Assembly (NCBI GenBank): GCA_913058555.1
Contig: CAJXRJ010000240.1
Location: forward strand, 1-9,697
Origin: an uncultured bacterium
Lineage (GTDB): Bacteria; Planctomycetota; UBA1135; GCA-002686595
Direction: 5' to 3'
Length of the DNA stretch: 9,697 nucleotides
This document shows, one piece after another, positions 1-5,900 of this stretch (its first letter is position 1; every line of letters begins with the position of its first letter). The translations under genes and the position numbers were made by a program. The notes beneath the pieces are model-generated. The model did not search any database. It was not told the origin of the DNA and saw only the letters and a program-made list of their open reading frames with translations.

Positions 1-1288
1 TGGTCGAGCCGCCGACGATGAAGCTGGCCGCGGTGCCGGTGGCCTGACTGGCTTCGATATCGATGTTCAAGATGACGGTGTCGCGCCCGATCACCCGCGG
101 AATCACGTACATCTGCACGCCGACGTCCTTGAACTTGAGCGACGTGGTCGGGATGCCCGACGCGGTGATGCCCGCGACCTCGTAGAACGGGATGCTCGTC
201 ACGTTCACGATCTCGGCGCGGGCGCCCTCGCGCACGGCGACCTTGGGACGCGAGATGATCGAGACGTTCTCAAAGCTCGCGACGGCCTCGAGCACCGCGT
301 CAAAAGTGACGCCGTCGAAGACCGAGCCGAGCTGGAAGAGGGCCTCGGAGGCGTCCGTCGTGTTCGGGAAGGAGTAGCCGACGTTGCTCAGGAACCCGCC
401 CTGGTTCGGAAGGCCGAAGATCGGCGTGTCGGCGTCGATGGGCTTCACGCCCAGGTCCAGGGCCTCGCGCGTCGTGACCTCGACGATCTTGGCCTCTACC
501 TCGATCTGGCGAACATCGGCGGCGAACAGGTCGAGGAAGTGCTCGACCTCCATGAGTTGTTCCGCGGCGGCCGTCACGAACAGCACATCGCTCAGGGCAA
601 CGGGCTCGGGCGAGCGAAGGCCACTTGCGCGCGGGTCGGAGTAGGACTCCACGGAGAAGCCGGGACGCAGGTCGAGGAGCACCGTGCCCAATGGCTGGGG
701 CCCGACTCCATCCAGAGCACCCTCTTGGACCGCGGCGTGTAGCGTGAAGTTCGCATAGGTCTTGAGGATCCCAAAGATCTTCGTGCCCGAGCCCTTCGGG
801 AACGTATACGGCTTCATGATCAGCCGATCCGTTTCCCCTTCGCGAGGCGGGTACCAGATGATGTTCGCCCCGAACTCCAGGTAGGGATTGAGGGGCGGCT
901 CGCTGGTATCGACGCCCTCCGCGGCGTCGACGAGGTCCGCGAAGGCGTCGAGCTCATCCCCTTCGGCTCCGGCGGCTCCCTCCCCGAGCGCTCCCCGGGA
1001 CTGGGTGGAGCCCGGCCCGTCCGCTGGGCTTGGACGGTCGGCGTACTGCTCCTCGACGCTCCTGAAAGCGCCACCCTCAGCGGCATCAAACTCGGCGGTC
1101 GCGTCGCTGACCGGACGCCCACGGGCGATGAGGTCCTCGAAGATCGTGCGGGCATTGCGATCCCGTTCCGATGGTCCCCCGTCGCCGGTCAAGACACAGG
1201 CCGGAAGTGTCAGGCCGAAGAGCAGGCCCCAGGCCCATGGGGCACCGGTGAGGCTGAGGGAGGGGCGCTTTGGGCCAGGTTGATTCAT
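1..1288 (-). CDS. Secretin-family outer-membrane lipoprotein (GspD/PilQ-like), 3' end outside the window
   Basis: The 429 visible residues lack the C-terminus. Secretins form multimeric outer-membrane channels for type II secretion, type IV pili or related machines. Residues 1-31 look like a lipoprotein signal peptide, with a hydrophobic stretch ending in the lipobox TLPAC (Cys31). A poorly conserved, Ala/Gly/Glu-rich linker follows to about residue 130. Residues 155-255 resemble a secretin N-type ring domain (ALSDVLFVTAAAEQLMEVEH). From about 262 come the hallmarks of the secretin core: QIEVEAKIVEVTTREALDLG, ISRPKVAVREGARAEI (345-360) and LKFKDVGVQMYVIPRVIG (384-401). The ATG at 1288 is the only start available, because an in-frame TGA lies 11 codons upstream with no alternative initiator between. 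No good Shine-Dalgarno is visible. No other secretion or pilus gene is in view, so the machine it serves is unknown. The family call is firm; the subtype is not. Confidence 0.85.
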   Translation of the reverse strand, partial: MNQPGPKRPSLSLTGAPWAWGLLFGLTLPACVLTGDGGPSERDRNARTIFEDLIARGRPVSDATAEFDAAEGGAFRSVEEQYADRPSPADGPGSTQSRGALGEGAAGAEGDELDAFADLVDAAEGVDTSEPPLNPYLEFGANIIWYPPREGETDRLIMKPYTFPKGSGTKIFGILKTYANFTLHAAVQEGALDGVGPQPLGTVLLDLRPGFSVESYSDPRASGLRSPEPVALSDVLFVTAAAEQLMEVEHFLDLFAADVRQIEVEAKIVEVTTREALDLGVKPIDADTPIFGLPNQGGFLSNVGYSFPNTTDASEALFQLGSVFDGVTFDAVLEAVASFENVSIISRPKVAVREGARAEIVNVTSIPFYEVAGITASGIPTTSLKFKDVGVQMYVIPRVIGRDTVILNIDIEASQATGTAASFIVGGST

Positions 1289-1295
1289 CGATGGG

Positions 1296-1316
1296 GCCGG
1301 AGCGTGGCGCTCCGAC
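1296..1316 (-). promoter_or_regulatory. Hairpin directly upstream of the secretin start codon
   Basis: On the minus strand CGGAGCG-CCA-CGCTCCG forms a perfect 7-bp stem, extended to 9 bp in RNA by one G-U and one G-C pair. It ends 7 nt before the ATG at 1288, where a ribosome-binding site would be expected. It could limit translation or stabilise the mRNA end. In such GC-rich sequence a chance stem is also possible. Confidence 0.25.
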
Positions 1317-1430
1317 CATCACCCTTTCGGACGAATCCGCGATCAGGTTGAACGGTCACTCCCTGGGAACGCTCGCTTGGCGGAGAGATCTGGGGCGGGC
1401 AATCGGCGCGGGGGATCCCCAAGGCGTCGA

Positions 1431-1877
1431 TCAAAGCTGGCGCTTCACGGAGTCAGTGATATCCGCCACGGCCTTCTTGTTCCTGCGCTTGATGTCCTTC
1501 CAGACGCTGCAGTGACCGGATGACGCGCGCACAGACTCGCAAGCCTTGAGAACACGGGCCCGCGCCTTGGTCATGAGGGTGATTCCCTCCGACGATTTCG
1601 GGTCGATCTTGTCCTTCTCGATCTTCTTGACCTCGGGGGTCGCGCTGAGAAGGGCGTCGTAGTCCACCTTGGCCGGGTTGGTGAGCTGACGGGGTTGGTC
1701 AAGTCCACAGATGTTGTCGGACTTGTTGACCACGTAGGGGGTTCCGCGGCCGTCGTCGATCGGAGTCGAGATCGACTGGCCATCGAGCCCACTGCGCGGG
1801 CTCTCAGGAACGCCGCCTTCGGCGGACCCTATGCTTAGGATCGCCGTCAGGGCCAAGATGATAGGGGCGTGCTTCAC
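1431..1877 (-). CDS. Small exported protein of unknown function, 148 residues
   Basis: I do not recognise a family. The N-terminus has a Sec-type signal peptide: Lys2, a hydrophobic core at about residues 5-16, and a probable signal peptidase I site after GSA (Ala19). The mature part begins with a Ser/Gly/Pro-rich stretch (20-50). It then has a compact, charged, probably helical region (70-148) rich in Lys, Arg and Asp. Three cysteines are present (57, 113, 123); Cys113 and Cys123 flank a short loop (ACESVRASSGHC) and could form a disulphide in the periplasm. The start is GTG at 1877, with a possible Shine-Dalgarno GGAAG about 6-7 nt upstream; no in-frame ATG fits better. The secretin gene starts 142 bp downstream in the same direction, so co-transcription is possible but not shown. 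That this is a real gene rests on the signal peptide and the plausible composition. Confidence 0.7.
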   Translation of the reverse strand: MKHAPIILALTAILSIGSAEGGVPESPRSGLDGQSISTPIDDGRGTPYVVNKSDNICGLDQPRQLTNPAKVDYDALLSATPEVKKIEKDKIDPKSSEGITLMTKARARVLKACESVRASSGHCSVWKDIKRRNKKAVADITDSVKRQL

Positions 1878-1920
1878 GTCAATGCTTCCAGGGGCGGGTC
1901 TCGCTATGGTCGTTGCACAT

Positions 1921-1944
1921 GGCCCCTAGGAGCGGCTAGGGGCC
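1921..1944. promoter_or_regulatory. Perfect 9-bp inverted repeat upstream of the small exported protein gene
   Basis: The arms GGCCCCTAG and CTAGGGGCC are perfectly complementary around a 6-nt spacer (GAGCGG). The repeat ends 43 nt before the GTG start at 1877. No run of T follows on either strand, which argues against an intrinsic terminator. It may be a 5'-leader hairpin or a dyad operator for a dimeric regulator. The symmetry is seen directly; the role is inferred. Confidence 0.45.
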
Positions 1945-1978
1945 CACGGCACGTCCGCGCCAGCGAGATGAAGGTTTC

Positions 1979-1984
1979 GTTATA
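1979..1984 (-). promoter_or_regulatory. Possible -10 element
   Basis: On the minus strand TATAAC matches the sigma-70 -10 consensus at five of six positions, in an otherwise GC-rich stretch. No convincing -35 hexamer lies 16-18 nt upstream. If used, transcription would start near 1972 and give a leader of about 95 nt containing the 1921-1944 hairpin. Confidence 0.2.
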
Positions 1985-2156
1985 GGGATCTTCGGACTGG
2001 AGTCGCAGAACGGTGCGGGAAACTCTTGTGAATCCTGGGAAAGGCCCCGGGCCCGACGCAATTCAGGCACAACTCGCCTCATACGCAAGCGACCAGGCCA
2101 CTTTCCAGGTTAGCTGCGGGGGATTACCCACGCGGGCGCACGCCTGCCCACGAAGA

Positions 2157-2191
2157 AGCCCCCGCGCGGCCAAAACGGCTGCGCGGGGGCT
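2157..2191 (-). terminator. Intrinsic-type terminator after pnp
   Basis: AGCCCCCGCGC (2157-2167) and GCGCGGGGGCT (2181-2191) form a perfect 11-bp GC-rich stem. The inner GGCC/GGCT bases add up to four more pairs, one of them a wobble. On the minus strand the stem is followed by TCTTCGT, a T-rich but imperfect tract. It starts 49 bp beyond the pnp stop codon, as expected for the end of a pnp transcript. The plus-strand side also has a short T-rich stretch, but no plus-strand gene is present. Confidence 0.8.
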
Positions 2192-2240
2192 CTTGCTGCT
2201 CTAGGACGGACGAAGGATGCCCTTCGCTCGCCAACGCCGA

Positions 2241-4571
2241 TCAATCCCTGGACGGGGAAGAGGAGCGACGACGGCGGCGCGGACGATCGGAATCGTCACG
2301 GTCACGATCTCCGGTTGACCCCTCGGGCTTTTCGGAGCGGCCTCCGCGCTCACCGTCACCACCGCGGTCGCCGCCGCGTCCGCGGCCGCCACGGCGCGGG
2401 CGATCGTCGCCGTCGCGATCGCGATCGCCGCCACGGGGGCGATCACCGCCGCCTTCGCCTTCGGGCTTCTCAGCCCCTTCGATCGTGGCCTTGTGGGAGA
2501 CCTTGATCTTGCCGCGATCGTCCACGGCGATGATCTCGACGGCGATCTCGTCGCCGACGTTGACCACGTCCGTGACCGATTCGATGAAGCCTTCACCCAG
2601 CTCGGAGATGTGGCACAGGGCCTCGACTCCGGGAAGGATCTCGATGAACGCACCGAAGTCGCGCACGCTGCGCACCGTACCGGTGTAGCGCGAGCCGACT
2701 TCCGGAGTCTCCATGGTGGCGGAGATCGCGTCGCGGCACTTCTTCACCTTCTCGGAGTTGGTGCCGTAGATCTGCACGTTGCCTTCGTCGTCGACGATGG
2801 AGATGCGGACCTCGTAGTCGGCCTGCATGGCGCGGATGTTCTTGCCACCCGGGCCGATGAGGAAGCCGATGCGATCGCTCGGGATCTTGATCGTTTCCAT
2901 GCGCGGCGCGTAGCGCGACACCTCGTCAGAGGGTGCGGGCACGGCGTCGAGCATCTTGCGGAGGATGTGGATCCGGCCCTGCTTGGCCTGCTCGAGCGCA
3001 CGCTCGAGAAGCTCGCGGGTCACGCCCTTGACCTTGATGTCCATCTGGAGCGCGGTGATACCCACGCCCGAACCGGCCACCTTGAAATCCATGTCGCCGC
3101 AGTGATCCTCAGAGCCGAGGATGTCGGACAGGATGGCCTGCTCGCCGTCTTCGTCCACCAGGCCCATGGCGATACCAGCCACCGGCTGCGAAAGCGGCAC
3201 GCCGGCGAGCATCATCGAGAGGCAACCGCCGCAGACCGAAGCCATCGACGAGGAACCGTTGGACTCGGTGATGTCGGACACGACACGAATCGTGTACGGG
3301 AAGCTTTCCTTCGGCGGCATGACCGACTGGAGCGAACGCTCCGCCAGCATGCCGTGCCCGATCTCGCGGCGGCCCGGCCCCATGATGCGGCGGGTCTCAC
3401 CCACCGAGTACGCGGGGAAGTTGTAGTGCAGGTAGAAGGCCTTTTTGAACTCCTCCTCAACGCCGTCGATGATCTGCTCATCGTCCGGGGTGCCGAGGGT
3501 GGCGCTCACGAGGGCCTGGGTCTCACCGCGGGTGAACAGCACCGAGCCGTGCTGGCGCGGGTTGAAGTTCGGAACGACCGTGATCTCACGGATCTCGTCC
3601 CACTTACGGCCGTCGATGCGGTGACCGCTCATGATCGTCGAGCGCTCGACCTTCTTCTTGAGGTCTCCGAAGAAGCCCTTGACGGTCTTCGTGAAGGCCG
3701 GAAGGTCCTCCTCATGCACGCCCGAGGTGACGTCGGCGAGCATGCGTGTGCGAACGGCTTTGGCGGCCGCGTCGCGCACGTGCTTGCCCTGGACCTGCAT
3801 CGCGTCAGCAAGGTCGTCTTCGTAGCGGAAGACCTTCGCGCGGAGGTCCTGATCGACCACCGGGGGCGCAACCTCGATCATCGGCTTGGCCGTGCGATCG
3901 ACGAGCTCGTTGGCGAGATCGACGATCTGGAGGATGACTTCGTGCGCCTCGGTGAGGGCGTCGATCATCTCGTCTTCGGTCAGTTCCTTGGCCGAGGACT
4001 CGACCATGCAGATGCCGTTCTCGTGGCCGGAGACCACGAGGTCCAGGCGGCTGTTGTTGCGCCGATCGTTGTCCGTGGGGAAGGCGACGAGCTTGCCGTC
4101 AACGTGACACACGCGAACTGCGCCGAGGGTCGTCTCGAAGGGCATGCCCGCGATACGAATGGCGGTGAACGCCGCGATCATCGCAAGGACGTCGGGGTTG
4201 TTCTCCCCGTCGTACTGCATGACCGAGGTCATGACCTGCACCTCGGCCTTGTAGCCTTCGGCGAACATGGGCCGGATCGAACGGTCGATCAGGCGCATCG
4301 TGAGGATCTCTTTCGTGGTCGGGCGACCTTCGCGCTTGAAGAAGCCTCCGGGGATCTTGCCGGCTGCCTCCGTCTTCTCGCGGTAGTCACACACGAGGGG
4401 GAAGAAGTCGATGTCGTCGCGTGCGCCACCTGCGGTGACGGCTGCAAAGCAGCGCGTCTCACCGAGGGTCGCGATCACGGCGCCGCCTGCCTGACGGGCC
4501 ACCTGGCCGGTCTCGAGGGTCAGCTTCTTGCCTGCGATCGTTGCTTCGACGCGTGTCGGTTTCATGGTCAT
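2241..4571 (-). CDS. pnp: Polyribonucleotide nucleotidyltransferase (PNPase)
   Basis: This is a 776-residue phosphorolytic 3'-5' exoribonuclease that releases nucleoside diphosphates from RNA and acts in mRNA decay. It works as a trimer in the cytoplasm. Domains in order: first RNase PH (about 10-145), linking all-helical domain (240-310), second RNase PH (315-545), KH (555-618, GxxG as IGPGG at 572-576) and S1 (625-695). Active-site residues are intact, offset by three from Escherichia coli numbering: Arg401-Arg402 and His406 in GRREIGHG, the serines of ESNGSSSM (about 440-442), and Asp489, Asp495 and Lys497 in EDHCGDMDFK. The E. coli enzyme has 711 residues; the surplus is a tail of about 80 residues (697-776) rich in Arg, Gly and Asp. 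ATG at 4571 was taken as the start; a second ATG two codons later is possible. A purine-rich leader (AAGAGAAAAG) precedes it. rpsO lies 580 bp upstream, the classical order. Confidence 0.98.
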   Translation of the reverse strand: MTMKPTRVEATIAGKKLTLETGQVARQAGGAVIATLGETRCFAAVTAGGARDDIDFFPLVCDYREKTEAAGKIPGGFFKREGRPTTKEILTMRLIDRSIRPMFAEGYKAEVQVMTSVMQYDGENNPDVLAMIAAFTAIRIAGMPFETTLGAVRVCHVDGKLVAFPTDNDRRNNSRLDLVVSGHENGICMVESSAKELTEDEMIDALTEAHEVILQIVDLANELVDRTAKPMIEVAPPVVDQDLRAKVFRYEDDLADAMQVQGKHVRDAAAKAVRTRMLADVTSGVHEEDLPAFTKTVKGFFGDLKKKVERSTIMSGHRIDGRKWDEIREITVVPNFNPRQHGSVLFTRGETQALVSATLGTPDDEQIIDGVEEEFKKAFYLHYNFPAYSVGETRRIMGPGRREIGHGMLAERSLQSVMPPKESFPYTIRVVSDITESNGSSSMASVCGGCLSMMLAGVPLSQPVAGIAMGLVDEDGEQAILSDILGSEDHCGDMDFKVAGSGVGITALQMDIKVKGVTRELLERALEQAKQGRIHILRKMLDAVPAPSDEVSRYAPRMETIKIPSDRIGFLIGPGGKNIRAMQADYEVRISIVDDEGNVQIYGTNSEKVKKCRDAISATMETPEVGSRYTGTVRSVRDFGAFIEILPGVEALCHISELGEGFIESVTDVVNVGDEIAVEIIAVDDRGKIKVSHKATIEGAEKPEGEGGGDRPRGGDRDRDGDDRPRRGGRGRGGDRGGDGERGGRSEKPEGSTGDRDRDDSDRPRRRRRSSSPSRD
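2244..2483 (-). repeat. Low-complexity coding repeat: Arg/Gly/Asp-rich PNPase tail
   Basis: This part of pnp encodes residues 697-776 in short degenerate repeats of GGD, RGG, RDRD and DRPRR. It ends in RRRRRSSSPSRD. The DNA itself is repetitive (GATCGCGATCGC-like runs near 2400-2430). The composition predicts a disordered, RNA-binding extension similar to RGG boxes. Repeats of this kind are prone to length change by slippage. Confidence 0.8.
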
Positions 4572-4632
4572 TGGAATGTCTTTTCTCTTGGTCTCTTGTC
4601 GTCTGTCTAGTGCGTGCAGAAAGGTCTGCGGC

Positions 4633-4653
4633 GGGAGCTGGCTCTGGGCTCCC
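4633..4653 (-). promoter_or_regulatory. Short hairpin in the pnp leader
   Basis: GGGAGC and GCTCCC form a perfect 6-bp stem around a 9-nt loop, 61 nt upstream of the pnp start. It may be part of the folded leader. A chance occurrence cannot be excluded in sequence of this GC content. Confidence 0.25.
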
Positions 4654-4687
4654 GTGGGTCTTTCCCGGCATCAAGCCCCGATGGAAG

Positions 4688-4709
4688 CGGGTCCGACGAA
4701 TCGGACCCG
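4688..4709 (-). promoter_or_regulatory. Perfect 9-bp hairpin with TTCG loop in the pnp leader
   Basis: On the minus strand CGGGTCCGA-TTCG-TCGGACCCG forms a perfect 9-bp stem closed by a TTCG (UUCG in RNA) tetraloop, 116 nt upstream of the pnp ATG. The downstream sequence (CTTCCATC) is not a clear T tract, so a terminator is less likely than a stabilising or RNase III-type processing stem. The fold is clear from sequence; the role is inferred. Confidence 0.5.
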
Positions 4710-4896
4710 AGCATCGGACCCCCCAGTGACGGGGCCTCACCGCGCGCGTCTGTCGGCGCGGGGGAAGGGTTTGGCGCAGCGGCCCTTCGATGAGGGCATG
4801 GGTCAAACAGCCGGAAAATGAGCCTAAGAATGGGCTCGGAGCCGCGGTGAGCCCAGGGGCGCAAGGAAGGCGCGCTGGACTCGGCTCCAAAAGGCA

Positions 4897-4934
4897 GCAC
4901 CCCGGTTCGCGCATCTGCGCGAAGTCCAGGGTGC
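4897..4934 (-). terminator. Long hairpin with T-rich tail between rpsO and pnp
   Basis: The outer arms GCACCC and GGGTGC pair over 6 bp, followed by GG/CC, with small internal irregularities. The inner arms TTCGCGCA and TGCGCGAA are perfectly complementary over 8 bp. On the minus strand the stem is followed by TGCCTTTTGG, so the T run starts 4 nt after it. It begins 217 nt after the rpsO stop and ends 325 nt before the pnp ATG. It could be an attenuating terminator of rpsO or an RNase III processing stem comparable to the one ahead of pnp in Escherichia coli. The sequence alone does not separate these. Confidence 0.45.
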
Positions 4935-4995
4935 GGGGTGGGTCACAGGACCCTCTCGGACTCACATGGTTGGAGTCCGGTCATGGCGTGGCATT

Positions 4996-5070
4996 GCATC
5001 GGAAGATACCGCAGCGGAAGTCGCTGCCTAGAAAGATGCTGCGTCGAGAGACGCTGCATCGAGCGGTGCT
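4996..5070. repeat. Five tandem copies of a 15-bp self-complementary unit
   Basis: The units start at 4996, 5011, 5026, 5041 and 5056. They read GCATCGGAAGATACC, GCAGCGGAAGTCGCT, GCCTAGAAAGATGCT, GCGTCGAGAGACGCT and GCATCGAGCGGTGCT. Positions 1, 2, 6, 10 and 14 (G, C, G, G, C) are invariant. The ideal unit is a mini-hairpin: two 5-nt arms around a 4-nt loop plus a spacer base. Unit 4 is perfect (GCGTC-GAGA-GACGC); unit 5 pairs fully with one G-U on the plus-strand RNA; units 1-3 are imperfect. The array lies 81 bp beyond the rpsO stop. Matches fade on both sides. Confidence 0.7.
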
Positions 5071-5151
5071 GGCCCGGACGCTCTCCCAGGGAGGCGCGCG
5101 AACCAGTTGGATGCCATCGCTGTTCTTGAATCAACTTGAGGGGGGTGTCCG

Positions 5152-5421
5152 TTAGCGGCGCAGGCCCAATCGAGCGATCAGGGTCGCGTAGCGCTCGGGG
5201 GAGCGCGTGCGCAGGTAACGCAGGAGCTTGGTGCGGCGACCGACCTTCTTGAGGAGGCCGCGGCGGGAGGTGAAGTCTTTGCGGTGCACCTTGAGGTGCT
5301 CCGTCAGGCTCTTGATGTCGTCCGTGAGGAGAGCGACCTGAACTTCGGGGGATCCGGTGTCGCCTTCTTCTGTGGCGAAGTCTTTGATGATCTCGGCCTT
5401 GCGGGCCGTGAGGATTGCCAT
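5152..5421 (-). CDS. rpsO: 30S ribosomal protein S15
   Basis: The product is 89 residues, exactly the length of Escherichia coli S15. S15 binds the central domain of 16S rRNA early in assembly of the small subunit platform. Family signatures are present: TGSPEVQVALLT (22-33), HRKDFTSRRGLLKKVGRR (46-63) and the LLRYL helix with Tyr69. The rRNA-contacting residues Thr22, Gly23, Gln28, His46, Asp49, Ser52 and Tyr69 are all retained. The reading frame is open for 39 codons further upstream, but that extension is Pro/Gly-rich and unlike S15, so the ATG at 5421 giving MAILTARKAE was chosen. No strong Shine-Dalgarno precedes it (GAAACAG). pnp follows on the same strand. The gene directly upstream is a lipoprotein, not truB, ribF or rbfA as in many genomes. 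Confidence 0.98.
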   Translation of the reverse strand: MAILTARKAEIIKDFATEEGDTGSPEVQVALLTDDIKSLTEHLKVHRKDFTSRRGLLKKVGRRTKLLRYLRTRSPERYATLIARLGLRR

Positions 5422-5594
5422 CTGTTTCGTGTGTCGGTTGTTTCCGGCCCTTAGCAGGAGAGTTGATCCACCATTCTCAGGCGGTTCCTTGTCAGCGTGC
5501 CCCCCACTGGCTGGTTGCCTAAAGGGGGGAGGCTGCAAGTTGCACGGACGCAGGCTCCGGAAGCGCCCCCGGGGGGGGGATCTTGCTGGAGCCG

Positions 5595-5614
5595 GCCCAG
5601 ATCGAAATCTGAGC
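5595..5614 (-). promoter_or_regulatory. TTCG-capped hairpin upstream of rpsO
   Basis: On the minus strand GCTCAGAT-TTCG-ATCTGGGC pairs over 8 bp with one G-T, capped by a TTCG tetraloop. It lies 173 nt upstream of the rpsO ATG. The same loop caps the 4688-4709 stem ahead of pnp. Whether it is transcribed with rpsO is not known, because the promoter was not located. Confidence 0.35.
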
Positions 5615-5874
5615 TTGGAAGTGCCAAGGGAGCGGAAGGACTTGCCCTGGAGGAAGAATCGCCGGGCTTCGGATCCGGACGGCCCATGGGGCCGAACGAT
5701 GCCGAGTCTGCCGGGCGGAGACCGCCGATCCGGGGTGCTAATTTCAGGGACGGGATCGTCCGTGCGCGGGGAGCTTACAGGCCAGGACCTGCCGAGGCAT
5801 CCTCAGGAGGCGGAATTCGGACCGTGATTTGACGGGCATTGAGCTGCTTCCTAGCCCCCCCCGGCCCAAGGACA

Positions 5875-5888
5875 CCCTGGACCCAGGG
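5875..5888 (-). terminator. Weak stem just after the lipoprotein gene
   Basis: CCCTGG and CCAGGG form a 6-bp inverted repeat separated by 2 nt, 12 nt beyond the lipoprotein stop codon and flanked by two GGACACC copies. No T tract follows on the minus strand. A terminator role is only suggested by position. Confidence 0.2.
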
Positions 5889-5900
5889 ACACCGCCAGGC

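Larger units (their letters stand above)
1878..2240. other. Gap between pnp and the small exported protein gene
   Basis: This 363-bp stretch has no convincing gene. It holds the pnp terminator at its right end (2157-2191), a possible promoter -10 element (1979-1984) and a perfect inverted repeat (1921-1944). The small plus-strand reading frame at 2013-2204 runs through the terminator stem and shows no protein-like pattern. Confidence 0.6.
4572..5151 (-). other. Structured 580-bp rpsO-pnp intergenic region
   Basis: No reading frame here, on either strand, shows a recognisable protein. In the direction of transcription (right to left) it holds the five-unit 15-bp repeat (4996-5070), the long hairpin (4897-4934), further overlapping stems such as GGGCTC/GAGCCC (4832-4854), a TTCG-capped hairpin (4688-4709), a short stem (4633-4653) and a purine-rich unstructured leader before pnp. 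In Escherichia coli the rpsO-pnp gap carries a terminator and an RNase III-cleaved stem used in PNPase autoregulation. The layout here suggests comparable control, which is inference. Confidence 0.6.
5422..5900. other. Gap upstream of rpsO
   Basis: This 479-bp region has no recognisable gene. It contains a C5-G9 tract (5566-5579), a C8 tract (5855-5862), the TTCG-capped hairpin at 5595-5614 and a short stem just beyond the lipoprotein stop (5875-5888). The rpsO promoter probably lies here, but I find no convincing -35/-10 pair. A seven-codon frame (5451-5474, MVDQLSC) sits 29 nt before rpsO and has no support as a gene. Confidence 0.55.

Noticed and set aside
1411..1420. GGGGATCCCC palindrome between the small protein gene and the secretin
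   Set aside because: It has no loop, no T tract and no second copy; a 10-bp palindrome is expected by chance in such GC-rich DNA.
2013..2204. 63-codon plus-strand frame downstream of pnp
   Set aside because: It passes through the terminator stem, lacks a recognisable ribosome-binding site and has no protein-like features.
2493..4610. A 705-codon open frame on the plus strand antisense to pnp
   Set aside because: It is the mirror of pnp in GC-rich DNA. Its product is rich in His, Asp and Arg with no domain pattern, while the minus strand encodes every PNPase motif.
4996..5070. CRISPR array
   Set aside because: The units are 15 bp, contiguous without spacers and degenerate, and no cas gene is present.
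4790..5155. A 121-codon plus-strand frame covering the 15-bp array
   Set aside because: It runs antisense to all neighbours and has no family resemblance. Its pentapeptide rhythm follows from the 15-bp period and does not match the A(D/N)Lxx pentapeptide-repeat consensus.
5451..5474. Seven-codon leader peptide (MVDQLSC) before rpsO
   Set aside because: It has a start and stop and an AAGGA 11 nt upstream, but such short frames are common by chance and it has no attenuator-like residue run.
5422..5538. 39-codon N-terminal extension of rpsO
   Set aside because: S15 proteins are about 89 residues and start close to MAILTARKAE. The extension is Pro/Gly-rich and unlike the family.
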